Positions 33,671-42,377 of a stretch of DNA of 42,779 nucleotides are shown one piece after another. Made by a program: the position numbers and the translations under genes. The stretch lies in contig JAGWZH010000017.1 in NCBI GenBank assembly GCA_018971945.1, positions 1 through 42,779 on the forward strand. The letters run 5' to 3'. Source of the stretch: Alphaproteobacteria bacterium (GTDB taxonomy: Bacteria > Pseudomonadota > Alphaproteobacteria > Caulobacterales > Aquidulcibacteraceae). Numbering within the stretch: the stretch's first letter is position 1; every line of letters starts with the position of its first letter. The notes under the pieces were generated by a model, which was not told the origin of the DNA, did no database searches, and saw only the letters and a program-made list of their open reading frames with translations.

Positions 33671-34188
33671 CAAGATCCCTCAGGAAAGAGCGCATAAATC
33701 AGGCTATCGCGAAGCCCGAGATGGGTGCGCCAGTTATGTTTCAGGCACGCCTCTAGCGCGAAACCACAAGCTTCGAACAACCGGCGCGAAGAGGCGTTGT
33801 CGGGATCGATGTCCGCCGTGATCCGATGCAGGCCGAGCTGGGAAAATCCGTAAGCGCACAAAACCCGAACCGCAGCCGCCGCATGCCCCCGGCCTACTCG
33901 ATCCCGCCGCAACAGGACGCCGATCTCGCGGACGCCCTCGCGGATACGAAAAAGCCCTGTCCGCCCGACGACTTGCCCGTTCGCATCCTCGATCGCAAAG
34001 GCCGCGTCCGGATTGGCGGCAAGCCACCAAGCGATATCGTCTTCGGTCTGTTGCAAAGACTGGTGCGGCGGCGTCGACCAGTAGGTCATCGTCTCGGGGT
34101 CGCTAAAGGCTTCGAAAAGCGCGCCCGCATCCGATCGCGACAGCGCGCGGATACGTCCTTTTGCGGTCTCAAGCGTCGGCGGCGTCAT
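33670..34188 (-). CDS. GNAT acetyltransferase, RimJ/RimL type
   Basis: This 172-residue acetyltransferase contains [35 protein letters not shown] (in part), [21 protein letters not shown], the acetyl-CoA loop [17 protein letters not shown] and [26 protein letters not shown]. This is the pattern of RimJ/RimL-like enzymes that acetylate N-termini or small amines. The substrate is unknown. The start lies 20 bases inside rlmN and the stop touches the next gene, so rlmN, this gene and the MGMT-like gene are translationally coupled. Confidence 0.9.
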   Translation of the reverse strand: MTPPTLETAKGRIRALSRSDAGALFEAFSDPETMTYWSTPPHQSLQQTEDDIAWWLAANPDAAFAIEDANGQVVGRTGLFRIREGVREIGVLLRRDRVGRGHAAAAVRVLCAYGFSQLGLHRITADIDPDNASSRRLFEACGFALEACLKHNWRTHLGLRDSLIYALFPEGS

Positions 34189-35353
34189 GCGCTTTCCGAT
34201 AGCGTGCGCTGGCTCTTTCCTTGACGCTTTCGCTCTTGAGCTGGCCGCAGGCCGCTAGGATGTCTCGCCCCCGCGGCGTCCGGATCGGAGAGGCGTATCC
34301 TGCACGGTTCAGCACCGCCGCGAAAGCTTCCACGGTGTCCCAATCGCTGCATGCGTATGAGGACCCGGGCCAGGGATTAAAGGGGATCAGATTGATCTTC
34401 GCAGGCGTCCCCGACAACAGCTTCACCAGCGCCTTCGCCTCTGCGAGACTGTCATTGACCCCTTTGAGCATCACGTACTCGAAGGTCACCCTTTTCGCAT
34501 TGCTGAGACCGGGATAGGCCCGGATCGCCTCGAACAGCGTTTCAAGCGGGTATTTCTTATTGATCGGAACCAGGACGTCTCTCAACGGGTCATTGGTGGC
34601 GTGCAGCGAAATCGCAAGCATGGCTCCCGTGCGCTCCCCGAGCTCAGGAATGCGCGGCGCCACGCCCGCCGTACTCACCGTGATCCGCCGCCGACCGATG
34701 GCGAGCCCATCCCCGTCGCTGATCACATCGATCGCTGCGGCCGCTTCGTCGAGATTATAGAGCGGCTCGCCCATGCCCATGAAGACGATATTGGTCAGCC
34801 GCCGGTCCCCTTCATTGATGGGCCGCTCCGGGGTCGGCCATTCGCCGAGTTCGTCCCTGGCGATCAAGACCTGCGCGACGATTTCCGCCGCCGTGAGGTT
34901 CCGCACCAAGCGTTGCGTTCCAGTATGACAGAAGCTGCAGGTCAGCGTACACCCGACCTGGCTGGAGACGCACAGCGTGCCCGATCGGCCCACGTCCGGG
35001 ATAAAGACGCTTTCGACCTCCTGCCCCCCTTCAAGCCGGATCAGCCACTTGCGCGTGCCGTCCACGCTGATCTGGCGGGCCGCGACCTCCGGCCGTTTAA
35101 GCGTATAGGCGCGATCGAGATCCGCCCTCAGCCCCTTGGCGATATTGCTCATGGCCGAGAAATCGGCGACCCCATAATGATAGGTCCAGCGCCAAATCTG
35201 ATCCGCCCGCATCCGCGCCTTCGCCTGGGGAACGCCGATGGCGATAAGGCGCTCCTGGAGTTCCGCCCTGCCTGCGCCTGCGAGCGAAGGCCGCGGGTCG
35301 GGGAGCGTGAGAGGACCGGCGAAGGGGTCGCGGAGCGAAAGCAGCGTCGTCAT
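34169..35353 (-). CDS. rlmN: 23S rRNA/tRNA adenine-C2 methyltransferase
   Basis: RlmN (394 residues) is a radical-SAM enzyme that methylates C2 of A2503 in 23S rRNA and of A37 in some tRNAs. The 4Fe-4S motif CxxxCxxC is C135-TLT-C139-SF-C142, followed by [28 protein letters not shown] and the IPINKK-like VPINKKYPL motif come later. The methyl-carrying cysteine of the family is Cys369 in AACGQL near the C-terminus. First gene of a three-gene minus-strand unit. Confidence 0.96.
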   Translation of the reverse strand: MTTLLSLRDPFAGPLTLPDPRPSLAGAGRAELQERLIAIGVPQAKARMRADQIWRWTYHYGVADFSAMSNIAKGLRADLDRAYTLKRPEVAARQISVDGTRKWLIRLEGGQEVESVFIPDVGRSGTLCVSSQVGCTLTCSFCHTGTQRLVRNLTAAEIVAQVLIARDELGEWPTPERPINEGDRRLTNIVFMGMGEPLYNLDEAAAAIDVISDGDGLAIGRRRITVSTAGVAPRIPELGERTGAMLAISLHATNDPLRDVLVPINKKYPLETLFEAIRAYPGLSNAKRVTFEYVMLKGVNDSLAEAKALVKLLSGTPAKINLIPFNPWPGSSYACSDWDTVEAFAAVLNRAGYASPIRTPRGRDILAACGQLKSESVKERASARYRKAHDAADA

Positions 35354-35583
35354 AGCGCCTAAATGCAGCCCAAGCGGCCCAACAGCAAGCCGATCCTCGC
35401 CACTAACGATGACCGACGCCGCAACACAGCCAATTAACGCGGATGGATTTGGCCTGAGAAAGAGCGTACGAACGGGGTCTGCACACCGGATACGGGCGCA
35501 GCCGCCATTTTTTAACGCGCGGGAGTTGCGTCGCCCCCCAGACCCAGTTATGTATATCCTATCGGATAGAAAAGAGGCGTTTT

Positions 35584-36168
35584 GTGGCCTTGGCTTCCCC
35601 CTCCGTTGCAGCAGTCAGCCCGGCTCGAGACCGTTTCGCCGATCTTATGGAAGCGATCGCCGCGCGCCAGGACCGGGAGGCCTTTGCTGAAATCTTCGCC
35701 TATTATGGGCCTCGGGTGAAAGGATACATGCTCCGGCTCGGCGCCGGCGATGCGCTGGGTGAAGAATTGGCGCAGGAGGTGATGATCACGGTGTGGCGGA
35801 AGGCCCATCTTTTTGATCGCGCCCAGGCTTCTGTATCGACGTGGGTCTTCCGCATCGCCCGGAACAAGCGGATCGACGTCGCCCGCCGTCTCAACCGTCC
35901 CGAATTAGACCCAGATGACCCAGCCCTGCTCCCCCACGCCCCCCCTCCGCCCGATGACGCCTTGAGCGCTCAAGAGCAGGAGGAACGCGTCCGGGTCGTG
36001 CTGGCGCAGTTGCCCGAAGAGCAATTGTCTCTCCTGCAGCAGGCTTTTTACGAAGGATTGTCCCACCGAGAAATCGCCGAAAAGAACGGTTTACCTTTGG
36101 GCACCGTCAAGAGCCGCATTCGGCTGGCCTTTGCCAAAATGCGCTCCAAACTCGAAAGCCTTCATTAG
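35584..36168 (+). CDS. rpoE: ECF sigma factor, RpoE of the ECF11 (singlet-oxygen) type
   Basis: This 194-residue sigma factor has region 2 ([21 protein letters not shown], then [39 protein letters not shown], in parts) and region 4 ([45 protein letters not shown], in parts). The WRKAHLFD and [13 protein letters not shown] segments match RpoE of Rhodobacter sphaeroides, which responds to singlet oxygen. The start is a GTG with AGAGG upstream. A TTGCGT-N17-TATGTA pair (35526-35554) could be its promoter, and a TATCC/GGATA palindrome (35555-35568) overlaps the leader. Followed by its ChrR-like partner. Confidence 0.93.
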   Translation: MALASPSVAAVSPARDRFADLMEAIAARQDREAFAEIFAYYGPRVKGYMLRLGAGDALGEELAQEVMITVWRKAHLFDRAQASVSTWVFRIARNKRIDVARRLNRPELDPDDPALLPHAPPPPDDALSAQEQEERVRVVLAQLPEEQLSLLQQAFYEGLSHREIAEKNGLPLGTVKSRIRLAFAKMRSKLESLH

Positions 36169-36197
36169 CGAACGCTGCTCAGGATAGTTGCGTCGCC

Positions 36198-36224
36198 TTG
36201 ACGCGGGAACCTGTCAGTTAATAT
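36198..36224 (+). promoter_or_regulatory. Possible separate promoter for the chrR gene
   Basis: TTGACG at 36198 and TAATAT at 36219 are separated by 15 bases, slightly short for a sigma-70 promoter. They lie in the unusual 140-base gap between rpoE and chrR. No RpoE-type promoter (TGATCC/TAAGA) was recognised. If active, chrR would be made independently of its sigma factor. Confidence 0.25.
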
Positions 36225-36308
36225 CGTCACACAGACGCCGGGCTGTTGTCTGGAGCCTGGCCGTGACGCAAGATCCTCGCGCGTCGCCCCGATGGAGCGC
36301 AGACCGCC

Positions 36309-36974
36309 ATGGACGATAGTGTTCTGAAAGAGGCGCTCACCGCGAGCTACGCAGCCGGCGCGCTGGACCCTGCCTTGCGTCTTTTGTTGGAAACCCAGGC
36401 GTCCATTCACGCCGCTGCGAAGGCCGAACTTGAGGCCGCCGACGCTTTGGCTGGAGCTATGCTGGAGCGGCAGTCGCCGGTTTCCATGCACCATGACGCC
36501 CTCGCCTCGGTCATGGCCGCCGTCGATGCGCGCCCCGCCTGTGACGGCGCCGAGCAGCGCGCCGCCCGCGCCGCCGGGGGGCTGATCGACGAGATCCTGC
36601 GCCTTCCCCGTCCGCTGCACGATTTGGCTCTGAACGCCATCGGCCATGGTGGCTGGATGTTCGCAGGCCCTGGCCTGCGCACCCTGACTTTGCCGGTCCA
36701 GTCCGACAGCCGCACGGAATTGCTGCGGATTGAGCCGGGCTGGGGCGCTCCCCGCCATACCCACACCGGCCTTGAACTCACGCTCGTCATGTCCGGGGCT
36801 TTCAAGGACAGCCGCGGCCGCTTCGGCCCTGGCGAAATCGTGGTGTCTGGCCCGGACGTCACCCACAACCCGGTCGCGGATAAGGGCGACGTATGCTATG
36901 CGCTCGCCGTGACCGAAGGCAGACTGTCTTTCACCGGCGCATTCGGCCTGTTGCAGCGTTTCTGGCGCCAATAA
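36309..36974 (+). CDS. chrR: ChrR-like cupin anti-sigma factor with degenerate zinc domain
   Basis: This 221-residue protein has the ChrR layout: an N-terminal helical anti-sigma domain and a C-terminal cupin. The cupin keeps the expected metal ligands in HTHTGLELT (two His and a Glu) and VTHNP. In the N-terminal domain the zinc set His-x24-His-x3-Cys-x2-Cys of the family is missing: the positions corresponding to the second His and the two Cys are Gln30, His34 and Ala37, and no His is near residue 5. An in-frame stop at 36264 excludes a longer N-terminus. A weak GGAG site precedes the ATG. Confidence 0.88.
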   Translation: MDDSVLKEALTASYAAGALDPALRLLLETQASIHAAAKAELEAADALAGAMLERQSPVSMHHDALASVMAAVDARPACDGAEQRAARAAGGLIDEILRLPRPLHDLALNAIGHGGWMFAGPGLRTLTLPVQSDSRTELLRIEPGWGAPRHTHTGLELTLVMSGAFKDSRGRFGPGEIVVSGPDVTHNPVADKGDVCYALAVTEGRLSFTGAFGLLQRFWRQ

Positions 36975-37020
36975 GCCCAACGCGGGTGAACCGCGGACGG
37001 TCATCGGCCGTATCAAAACA

Positions 37021-37683
37021 ATGCTGAAGTCTTTCCTCCTTGGCCTGGCTGTCGCTCTCAGCGTCACGTCAGGGCTCACCGCAGGCGCACCCGCCATGGC
37101 CGTCGAAGAGCCGCGCTATGTTGTTTCTTTAGAAGACGGCCCGTTCCAGGTGCGGGAATACCCGCCCCTTCTGGCTGCCGAGACCACCGTGGCCGGAGGT
37201 CGCGCCGAGGCTGTGAACGACGGGTTTCGGACGCTCGCGCGCTTTATCTTTGGTGCAAACCGGGGCCGCGAATCGATCGCCATGACCGCCCCTGTCATCC
37301 AGGCCCGTGCGCCCCGTGGCGAAACCATCGCCATGACCGCGCCGGTGATCCAGACGCCTGCCGGGGACGCCTATGTCGTCCAGTTTCTGATGCCGAGCCA
37401 GTACACGGCCGAGACCGTGCCCCAACCCATCGACCCCGCTGTGCGGATCGTGCCTGTTCCCGCGCGGCGCATGGCCGTGGTCCGGTTCACCGGACTTTGG
37501 ACCGATGGGGCGATGCGCCGTGAGGAGGAGGCCCTGCGCGCCGCCATGGCGCGCCATGGCCTGTCCGCGGCGGCAGGCGAAAGCCCATCCTACGCCTTTT
37601 ACGACCCGCCATGGACGCCGTTTTTCCTGCGCCGCAACGAGGTCATGGTTCCCCTCGCCCCCGCAAGCCCTTCGGCGCCTTAA
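37021..37683 (+). CDS. Secreted SOUL haem-binding family protein
   Basis: This 220-residue protein begins with a signal peptide (MLKSFLLGLAVALSVTSGLTAG, likely cut after AMA near residue 27). The SOUL/HBP fold follows: RYVVSLEDGPFQVREYPPLLAAETTV, FGANRGRESIAMTAPVIQ, IAMTAPVIQTPAGD, FLMPSQYTAETVPQP and the C-terminal YDPPWTPFFLRRNEVMVPL (in parts). Members bind haem or tetrapyrroles. The doubled IAMTAPVIQ motif is normal for bacterial members. It lies 46 bases after chrR, so it may be co-transcribed with the oxidative-stress pair. Confidence 0.9.
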   Translation: MLKSFLLGLAVALSVTSGLTAGAPAMAVEEPRYVVSLEDGPFQVREYPPLLAAETTVAGGRAEAVNDGFRTLARFIFGANRGRESIAMTAPVIQARAPRGETIAMTAPVIQTPAGDAYVVQFLMPSQYTAETVPQPIDPAVRIVPVPARRMAVVRFTGLWTDGAMRREEEALRAAMARHGLSAAAGESPSYAFYDPPWTPFFLRRNEVMVPLAPASPSAP

Positions 37684-37769
37684 CGCCGATAGGCCGCAAG
37701 CCGGATTGTCCCTGCGGGCGCATCGGGGTCGGGCCGCCCGGAGAGCCGAATCGGGTTAGCCTCATACCG

Positions 37770-38183
37770 ATGATTGACTGGCTCGCATCGATGGGCGTCG
37801 CGCTTTTGGGTGCGGCTTTTGGTTGGGTTGTGCTCTTTTCGGGCATAGTGGCGCCGATTTCCTTCAAGGACATGGATCACGGCCGCGCCAATCGTCATGT
37901 GAGGCGGGTCATGAAGCAAGGCCACGCCATTCTTGCAGGCTTCAGCCTCGCCGGCGGAGGCGCAGCAGCGCTGGCCGGCGCTCCTGGCGCAGGAATCGTC
38001 GCCGCCATTGTCGGCGTGGTGGTGCTTTTGGCGCGGTTCGCCCTCGCCCCCCGTGACGACGACCGTCCTCCCCCGGGCGGGAAGCGAAAGCTTCAGACCG
38101 CGAGGGTCGTGGCCGCCGGCCTCACCGCGATGATGGCGCCTCTGCTGCTTGTGGCGATAGGTTTGGCCGTTACTGGCGTCTAG
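37770..38183 (+). CDS. Small multi-pass membrane protein
   Basis: This 137-residue protein has about four membrane helices (WLASMGVALLGAAFGWVVLFSGIV; HAILAGFSLAGGGAAALAG; GAGIVAAIVGVVVLLARFAL; AAGLTAMMAPLLLVAIGLAVTGV). A conserved-looking SFKDMDHGRANRHVRRVMKQGH loop lies between helices one and two. It resembles uncharacterised small membrane proteins that sit behind haem or copper genes, but no family can be named with confidence. It follows the SOUL gene after 86 bases. Confidence 0.75.
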   Translation: MIDWLASMGVALLGAAFGWVVLFSGIVAPISFKDMDHGRANRHVRRVMKQGHAILAGFSLAGGGAAALAGAPGAGIVAAIVGVVVLLARFALAPRDDDRPPPGGKRKLQTARVVAAGLTAMMAPLLLVAIGLAVTGV

Positions 38184-38730
38184 GCCTGAAGCGGCGCGAG
38201 AGCAGAGCCCAAAACCGCATCCGTCGATGCTTTGAGGGTGGGGATCAGGCCGTCGACGGTCACTGTGCGCTGGCGCGGTTTGACAGCGGTGAAAGCTGGG
38301 TCTCGCCGGAAAGAATGCGGAAGGAAACGCTTTTCCAAGCCTTGAGCGGCGTTCGGACGGCCTGAAATGGGTTCGCGCCCGGTTGCGGCGAACCACCAGC
38401 GCGCGGTCCCAGGGAGGCGCGGATCCGCGAATGTCTGCGCCGTCAAGCCACGCGGGAAGAACAACAGCCCCTCAAGGGGCGGCCTTAAAAGGCTGAGCAG
38501 CCTTCGGCTCGGGAGATCGGCTCTTTCAAACCCGGCAGAGGCGGGTCGCTCAAGAGCCTGCGCTCAAGCCCCTGTGGGAGGCTGCAGACCCGCTAACGGA
38601 AGACCCAAGCGGCCATTCAAGGACCTTTTCCGCCGTTGTGGAGACCACCGGAAAACGCGGGCGCCGCCCGCGGGCGAGGGCGTGATCGCGGTGCTACCCC
38701 CAGTTGCGGCCAAAAGGATCGCTAAACGCT
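38184..38730. other. Intergenic region with three short adjacent hairpins
   Basis: No gene is supported in these 547 bases; open frames lack ribosome binding sites and family signals. Three short inverted repeats lie side by side: 38465-38478 (GCCCCT/AGGGGC), 38480-38491 (GCCTT/AAGGC) and 38497-38507 (AGCC/GGCT). They lie between convergent genes and may help end transcription from both sides. Confidence 0.4.
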
Positions 38731-40398
38731 CTAAGCGGCCTGGGTCGATTGTGCGACCGAGCGCGCCGTCGCGAACCAGTTCTGGACGCGGGCTTCCGCC
38801 AGCCCCTTGTCGCCCCAAAGCCGGCGTCCATCGTCGGTCGCCGCGAACGCCTGCGCGGCCGCAGTCAGTTCCCACAGATTCGCGCCCGCGAGATCGTCCG
38901 CCGTCCGCACGCCGCAGGCCACGAGCGTCTGCGCATCCCGCCCGGTAATTCCCGGCAAGGCGCAGGCCAGACGCGCCTGGTCTTGCCAATCCCGCACGAG
39001 AGGAGCGGTGATGTGGCGCGTGTTGAGCGCTTGCGCCAAGGCGTCAGCAGGCCTGTCCAGCAAGGCCGACACGGTAGCGACCCCGATCGCTTCAAGACGC
39101 GCAGCGGTTTTAGGGCCGATCGACGGCGCTTCCACCACGGGATCGGGCCCCGCCAGGAGCGGTTTACCTCCCCGGTCCGGCCGCTCAATCGGGCCAATAT
39201 CGGTCGGCTCCGGCGGCAACGCCTCGGGCGGGGTTTGGGCGGACGGAGCCGCAGCGAATGGGGACGCAGCGAATGGGGGCCTGATGGGCCTTGTGTTGAA
39301 CAGCCCGCGCCCTGGCAGTGGCGCATCCGCCTTTGGCAAGAGCCGCACATCGCGTCGGGTCGGCCGCTTCGTCTGCCGCGGCGGCTTGCCAAGTCCGTGG
39401 GCTTTACCTGTTTCTTTCGGCCAGGCTGCATTCAGCGACGACAAGGGCTTTCCGAGGACCTCCTGGCAATGAAGCCGCCGCACGGTGGCGTCGTCTTCGT
39501 GCAGCGTGGCGAGCACCTTGCCTCGAGCCTGAAACTCAGCGTACTGCGCCTTGACGAGCGCCGCCGCCTGGGCGTCCTCCATTTTGCCCGTGATCCATGT
39601 GACAGGACCAGACAGGGCGGCGAACACCACATCAAGCGACCCGTCAAGCTTCGGCGGGGCAACGGCCGCGTCGTCGAACGCGCGCTCGAGGACGCGCGAG
39701 AGCGTGACCGACGCGTGTCCGATCAAGCGCGCGACCGCGTCCTTGATCTCCTGATCCAGTCCTGCTTTGGGGCTCTTTTGACCAAGCGCGAAATTATAGT
39801 GCTGGATCAAGAGTTCGTAGGACGGGTTCGCCGCGTGCGCACCGGCACGGACAGCCTCGGCGAGCCAGCCGGGTCCCTCTGAGAGTCGCAGGTCTGGATA
39901 GCCCTCCAGATCAACCTCGAGGATGGTTAGAAGTTCCTTCCAGCTTTTGGAGAAACTCTGTTCCACTGCGGCATGAATGACGCCCTCCTCCTCGGTCTGA
40001 TGGGTATGGAAAGGCTGCACGGGATCCACGATATAGTGGCTCATCACCCCGGCGTTATAGACCGCTTGTTTCCACTGCCGCGCCGCAAGCGCCCGCACCG
40101 TGCGGCGATACCATTCCTCCGCCGCCTCCACAGCGCCACCCCATTCGCCTTCGCGGACGTGCAGCACGTGATTCTTGAAGTCTTTGAAGACCGTGTCTGG
40201 CGCTTTCGCGCCTTCAAGATAGGCTTGGTGGTGGTGCAAGAACAGAATCCGCCACCGTTCGGCGTCCTCACGACGCAAATGGCGCAGAGCGTCGAGCGCC
40301 AATCGATGATGGTTGGACGTGGCCTTTGCGGCGAACACCACCTGATAGAGCAACGACATGGGATTTATTCCGCTGGGATCCGAACCCTTCGAACCCAT
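38731..40398 (-). CDS. Zinc-dependent phospholipase C-like domain fused to DUF4332 helix-hairpin-helix
   Basis: In this 555-residue two-domain protein, residues 14-200 match zinc-dependent phospholipase C/P1-nuclease-like proteins: NHHRLALDALRHL, FLHHHQAYLEGAKAPDTVFKDF, then GVMSHYIVDPVQPFHTHQ with metal-binding His121, Asp125 and His131. Residues about 335-420 are a Pro/Ala-rich linker. Residues 425-545 carry two helix-hairpin-helix units (APSIGPKTAARLEAIGVATVSALL; LPGITGRDAQTLVACGVRTADDLA) of the DUF4332 type, which bind nucleic acid. No signal peptide is seen. The first ATG has GGAG nearby; ATG at 40359 is possible. Confidence 0.85.
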   Translation of the reverse strand: MGSKGSDPSGINPMSLLYQVVFAAKATSNHHRLALDALRHLRREDAERWRILFLHHHQAYLEGAKAPDTVFKDFKNHVLHVREGEWGGAVEAAEEWYRRTVRALAARQWKQAVYNAGVMSHYIVDPVQPFHTHQTEEEGVIHAAVEQSFSKSWKELLTILEVDLEGYPDLRLSEGPGWLAEAVRAGAHAANPSYELLIQHYNFALGQKSPKAGLDQEIKDAVARLIGHASVTLSRVLERAFDDAAVAPPKLDGSLDVVFAALSGPVTWITGKMEDAQAAALVKAQYAEFQARGKVLATLHEDDATVRRLHCQEVLGKPLSSLNAAWPKETGKAHGLGKPPRQTKRPTRRDVRLLPKADAPLPGRGLFNTRPIRPPFAASPFAAAPSAQTPPEALPPEPTDIGPIERPDRGGKPLLAGPDPVVEAPSIGPKTAARLEAIGVATVSALLDRPADALAQALNTRHITAPLVRDWQDQARLACALPGITGRDAQTLVACGVRTADDLAGANLWELTAAAQAFAATDDGRRLWGDKGLAEARVQNWFATARSVAQSTQAA

Positions 40399-40800
40399 CC
40401 TGACTCCGTTACCAAGGCGTAAACGTCTTCGTACGGCGGCGCATTCGCTGAGGGGCGCTCCTCGCTGGCGGAAGGCGAGAGGCGCCGCTTTTGCGAGGGC
40501 CCACCGCGCTATCGGCGTCCAGAGCGCCGCACCGGCAGGCGTCAGCCCCTCCGGTCCGATCGAATGGGATCAGCGTTTCACGAAAGACCGACAGGATTGG
40601 GGGGATGCTTGTTCTGACACACGATTTGTCGCCCGCGCTTGAGCCCTTGCGAGCGGTCGCAAGCGGTCGCCCCCCTTGGGCGCGCGCGCCAAAAGGCCCT
40701 GCGACAGACCTCAGGGCGCGGGCTGGACCCTGGTTCGCGCAAGAAAAAGCTGGCGTGCAGGAGCGGCCGCGTTGAAAGGCGCGATGAAAAGGCTTCTTGA
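40399..40800. other. Intergenic region without supported features
   Basis: These 402 bases separate spoVR (its 3' end) from the phospholipase-like gene start. Frames on both strands lack ribosome binding sites and recognisable sequence. A TTGCGA/TCGCAA hairpin lies near 40647-40662. The region probably contains the promoter of the downstream minus-strand gene and the end of the spoVR transcript. Confidence 0.4.
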
Positions 40801-42366
40801 CTAATCGCCGCGTCCGCCGAATGGCCGCTTGGGCTCCGCCCGGTATTCCTCGATGACCTCGTCGTCTGCGTCGTCGACCTCAAGCAGCAGGACTTCGTAG
40901 CCCCAGAGGTCGGCAAGCTTCTGCAAGACCCGCTGCGCGTCATCGTTTTCAAGCAGGATTCCATTGATGACGCGGTGCTGCAGCACGAGTTTGCGATCGC
41001 CCTCCAAATCCACGTTCACGACCTGGATTTGCGGATCCCTCCGCGCAACGTCATAGTGGCGCGACAACGCCCGACGCAACTGGCGATAGCCTCGCTCGTT
41101 ATGGATTGCAGCGACTTTGAGCGCGTCGTCCTCTCCGTCGTCCTCGACATGGAAAAACCCCATCGACCGCATGAGCGCGGGCGAGAGATACTGTGAGACG
41201 AAGCTTTCGTCGCGGAAATTGGCCCAAACATGCCGCAGGACGGCGGCGAAGTCCTTCGCTCCGGCGATATCGGGAAGCCATTCCCGGTCTTCCGCCGTCG
41301 GGTTGAGGCACGCCCGCTCGATATCGCTCATCATCGCGAAGCCAAGGGCGTAGGGATTGATGCCGGAAAAGTGACGGTCGTCGAACCCAGGCTGCGCGAT
41401 GACGCTCGAGTGCGCGTGCAGGAACTCCAGGAATGAACCGTCTGAAATCCGCCCCGTCTCGTGCAGCCGCCGCATGATATAATGGTGGGTCCAAGTCGCG
41501 CAGCCCTCATTCATCATCTTGGTTTGCCGCTGCGGGTAGAAATATTGCGCGATCTGCCGCACGATCCGCAAAACTTCTCGCTGCCAGGGGGCGAGCCGCG
41601 GAGCGGTCTTCTCCAGAAAATAGAGGAGATTGTCCTCGGGGAGGCCCAGCAGCGCACGGCGTCGTTCGTCCTCGCTTTCGCCTGCGGCTTTGCGTTTTTT
41701 CGCGGGTACTGTCCGCCATAGATCGTTGAAGAGCTGCTCTCCGTGCTGACGGCGTTCCTTTTCCCGCAGCGATTCAGAGCGAAGATCCGGGCGCCGCTTT
41801 CGGGGGTAGCGATGCACCCCATGACTTTGCAGGGCGTGAACCGCGTCTAGCAGCCGCTCCACTTCCAAAACGCCGTATCGCTCTTCGCACCGCGCCAGAT
41901 AGTTTTTGGCGAATTCAAGATAATCGAGGATCCCGTCCGCGTCTGTCCATTGCTTGAAGACATAATTGTTTTTGAAGAAATGATTGTGGCCGAACGCGGC
42001 GTGCGCGATCACCAGGGTCTGCATCGTCGCGGAGTTCTCTTCCATGATATAGACAATGCAGGGATTGGCGTTGATGACGATCTCATAGGCGAGGCCCTGA
42101 TAGCCTTTGCGGTACATCGCCTCGTTGGTGGCGAAGTGCTTGCCGAAGCTCCAATGCTTGTAAAAGAGCGGCATCCCCGTCGACGCGTAGGCGTCAAGCA
42201 TTTGTTCAGAGGTGATCACCTCGATCTGGTTTGGATAGACCTCCAGGCCCAATTCATCGAACGCGATCGCTTCGCAGGCGTCGTTGATCCTTTGGATCGT
42301 GTTGAAATCCCAATCCGCTCCTTTGAACAGAAGCCGCCCTTCCCGCGGCGCGACAAGCCCTGTCAT
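40801..42366 (-). CDS. SpoVR family protein
   Basis: This 521-residue SpoVR-like protein contains DWDFNTIQRINDACEAIAFDELGLEVYPNQIEVITSEQMLDAY, MPLFYKHWSFGKHF, YEIVINANPCIVYIMEENS, NHFFKNNYVFKQWTDADGILDYL and NEGCATWTHHYIM (in parts), all characteristic. Family members work with a PrkA-type kinase and a YeaH/YhbH protein; the molecular activity is unknown, and outside spore-formers they are linked to stress and stationary phase. It starts 11 bases after the DUF444 stop, with TAGGAGG just before the ATG. Confidence 0.94.
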   Translation of the reverse strand: MTGLVAPREGRLLFKGADWDFNTIQRINDACEAIAFDELGLEVYPNQIEVITSEQMLDAYASTGMPLFYKHWSFGKHFATNEAMYRKGYQGLAYEIVINANPCIVYIMEENSATMQTLVIAHAAFGHNHFFKNNYVFKQWTDADGILDYLEFAKNYLARCEERYGVLEVERLLDAVHALQSHGVHRYPRKRRPDLRSESLREKERRQHGEQLFNDLWRTVPAKKRKAAGESEDERRRALLGLPEDNLLYFLEKTAPRLAPWQREVLRIVRQIAQYFYPQRQTKMMNEGCATWTHHYIMRRLHETGRISDGSFLEFLHAHSSVIAQPGFDDRHFSGINPYALGFAMMSDIERACLNPTAEDREWLPDIAGAKDFAAVLRHVWANFRDESFVSQYLSPALMRSMGFFHVEDDGEDDALKVAAIHNERGYRQLRRALSRHYDVARRDPQIQVVNVDLEGDRKLVLQHRVINGILLENDDAQRVLQKLADLWGYEVLLLEVDDADDEVIEEYRAEPKRPFGGRGD

Positions 42367-42377
42367 AGCGCGTCCTC

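Noticed and set aside
35555-35568. TATCC-TATC-GGATA palindrome before rpoE as an operator
   Set aside because: It overlaps a plausible -10 region and is short; no known regulator motif matches, so it is only mentioned in the rpoE entry.
37276-37360. Duplicated IAMTAPVIQ motif in the SOUL protein as a recent duplication
   Set aside because: Two copies of this motif are common in bacterial SOUL proteins, so it is not unusual.
38180-38464. Minus-strand ORF of 94 codons in the gap after the small membrane protein
   Set aside because: It begins with TTG without a ribosome binding site and has no recognisable domain.
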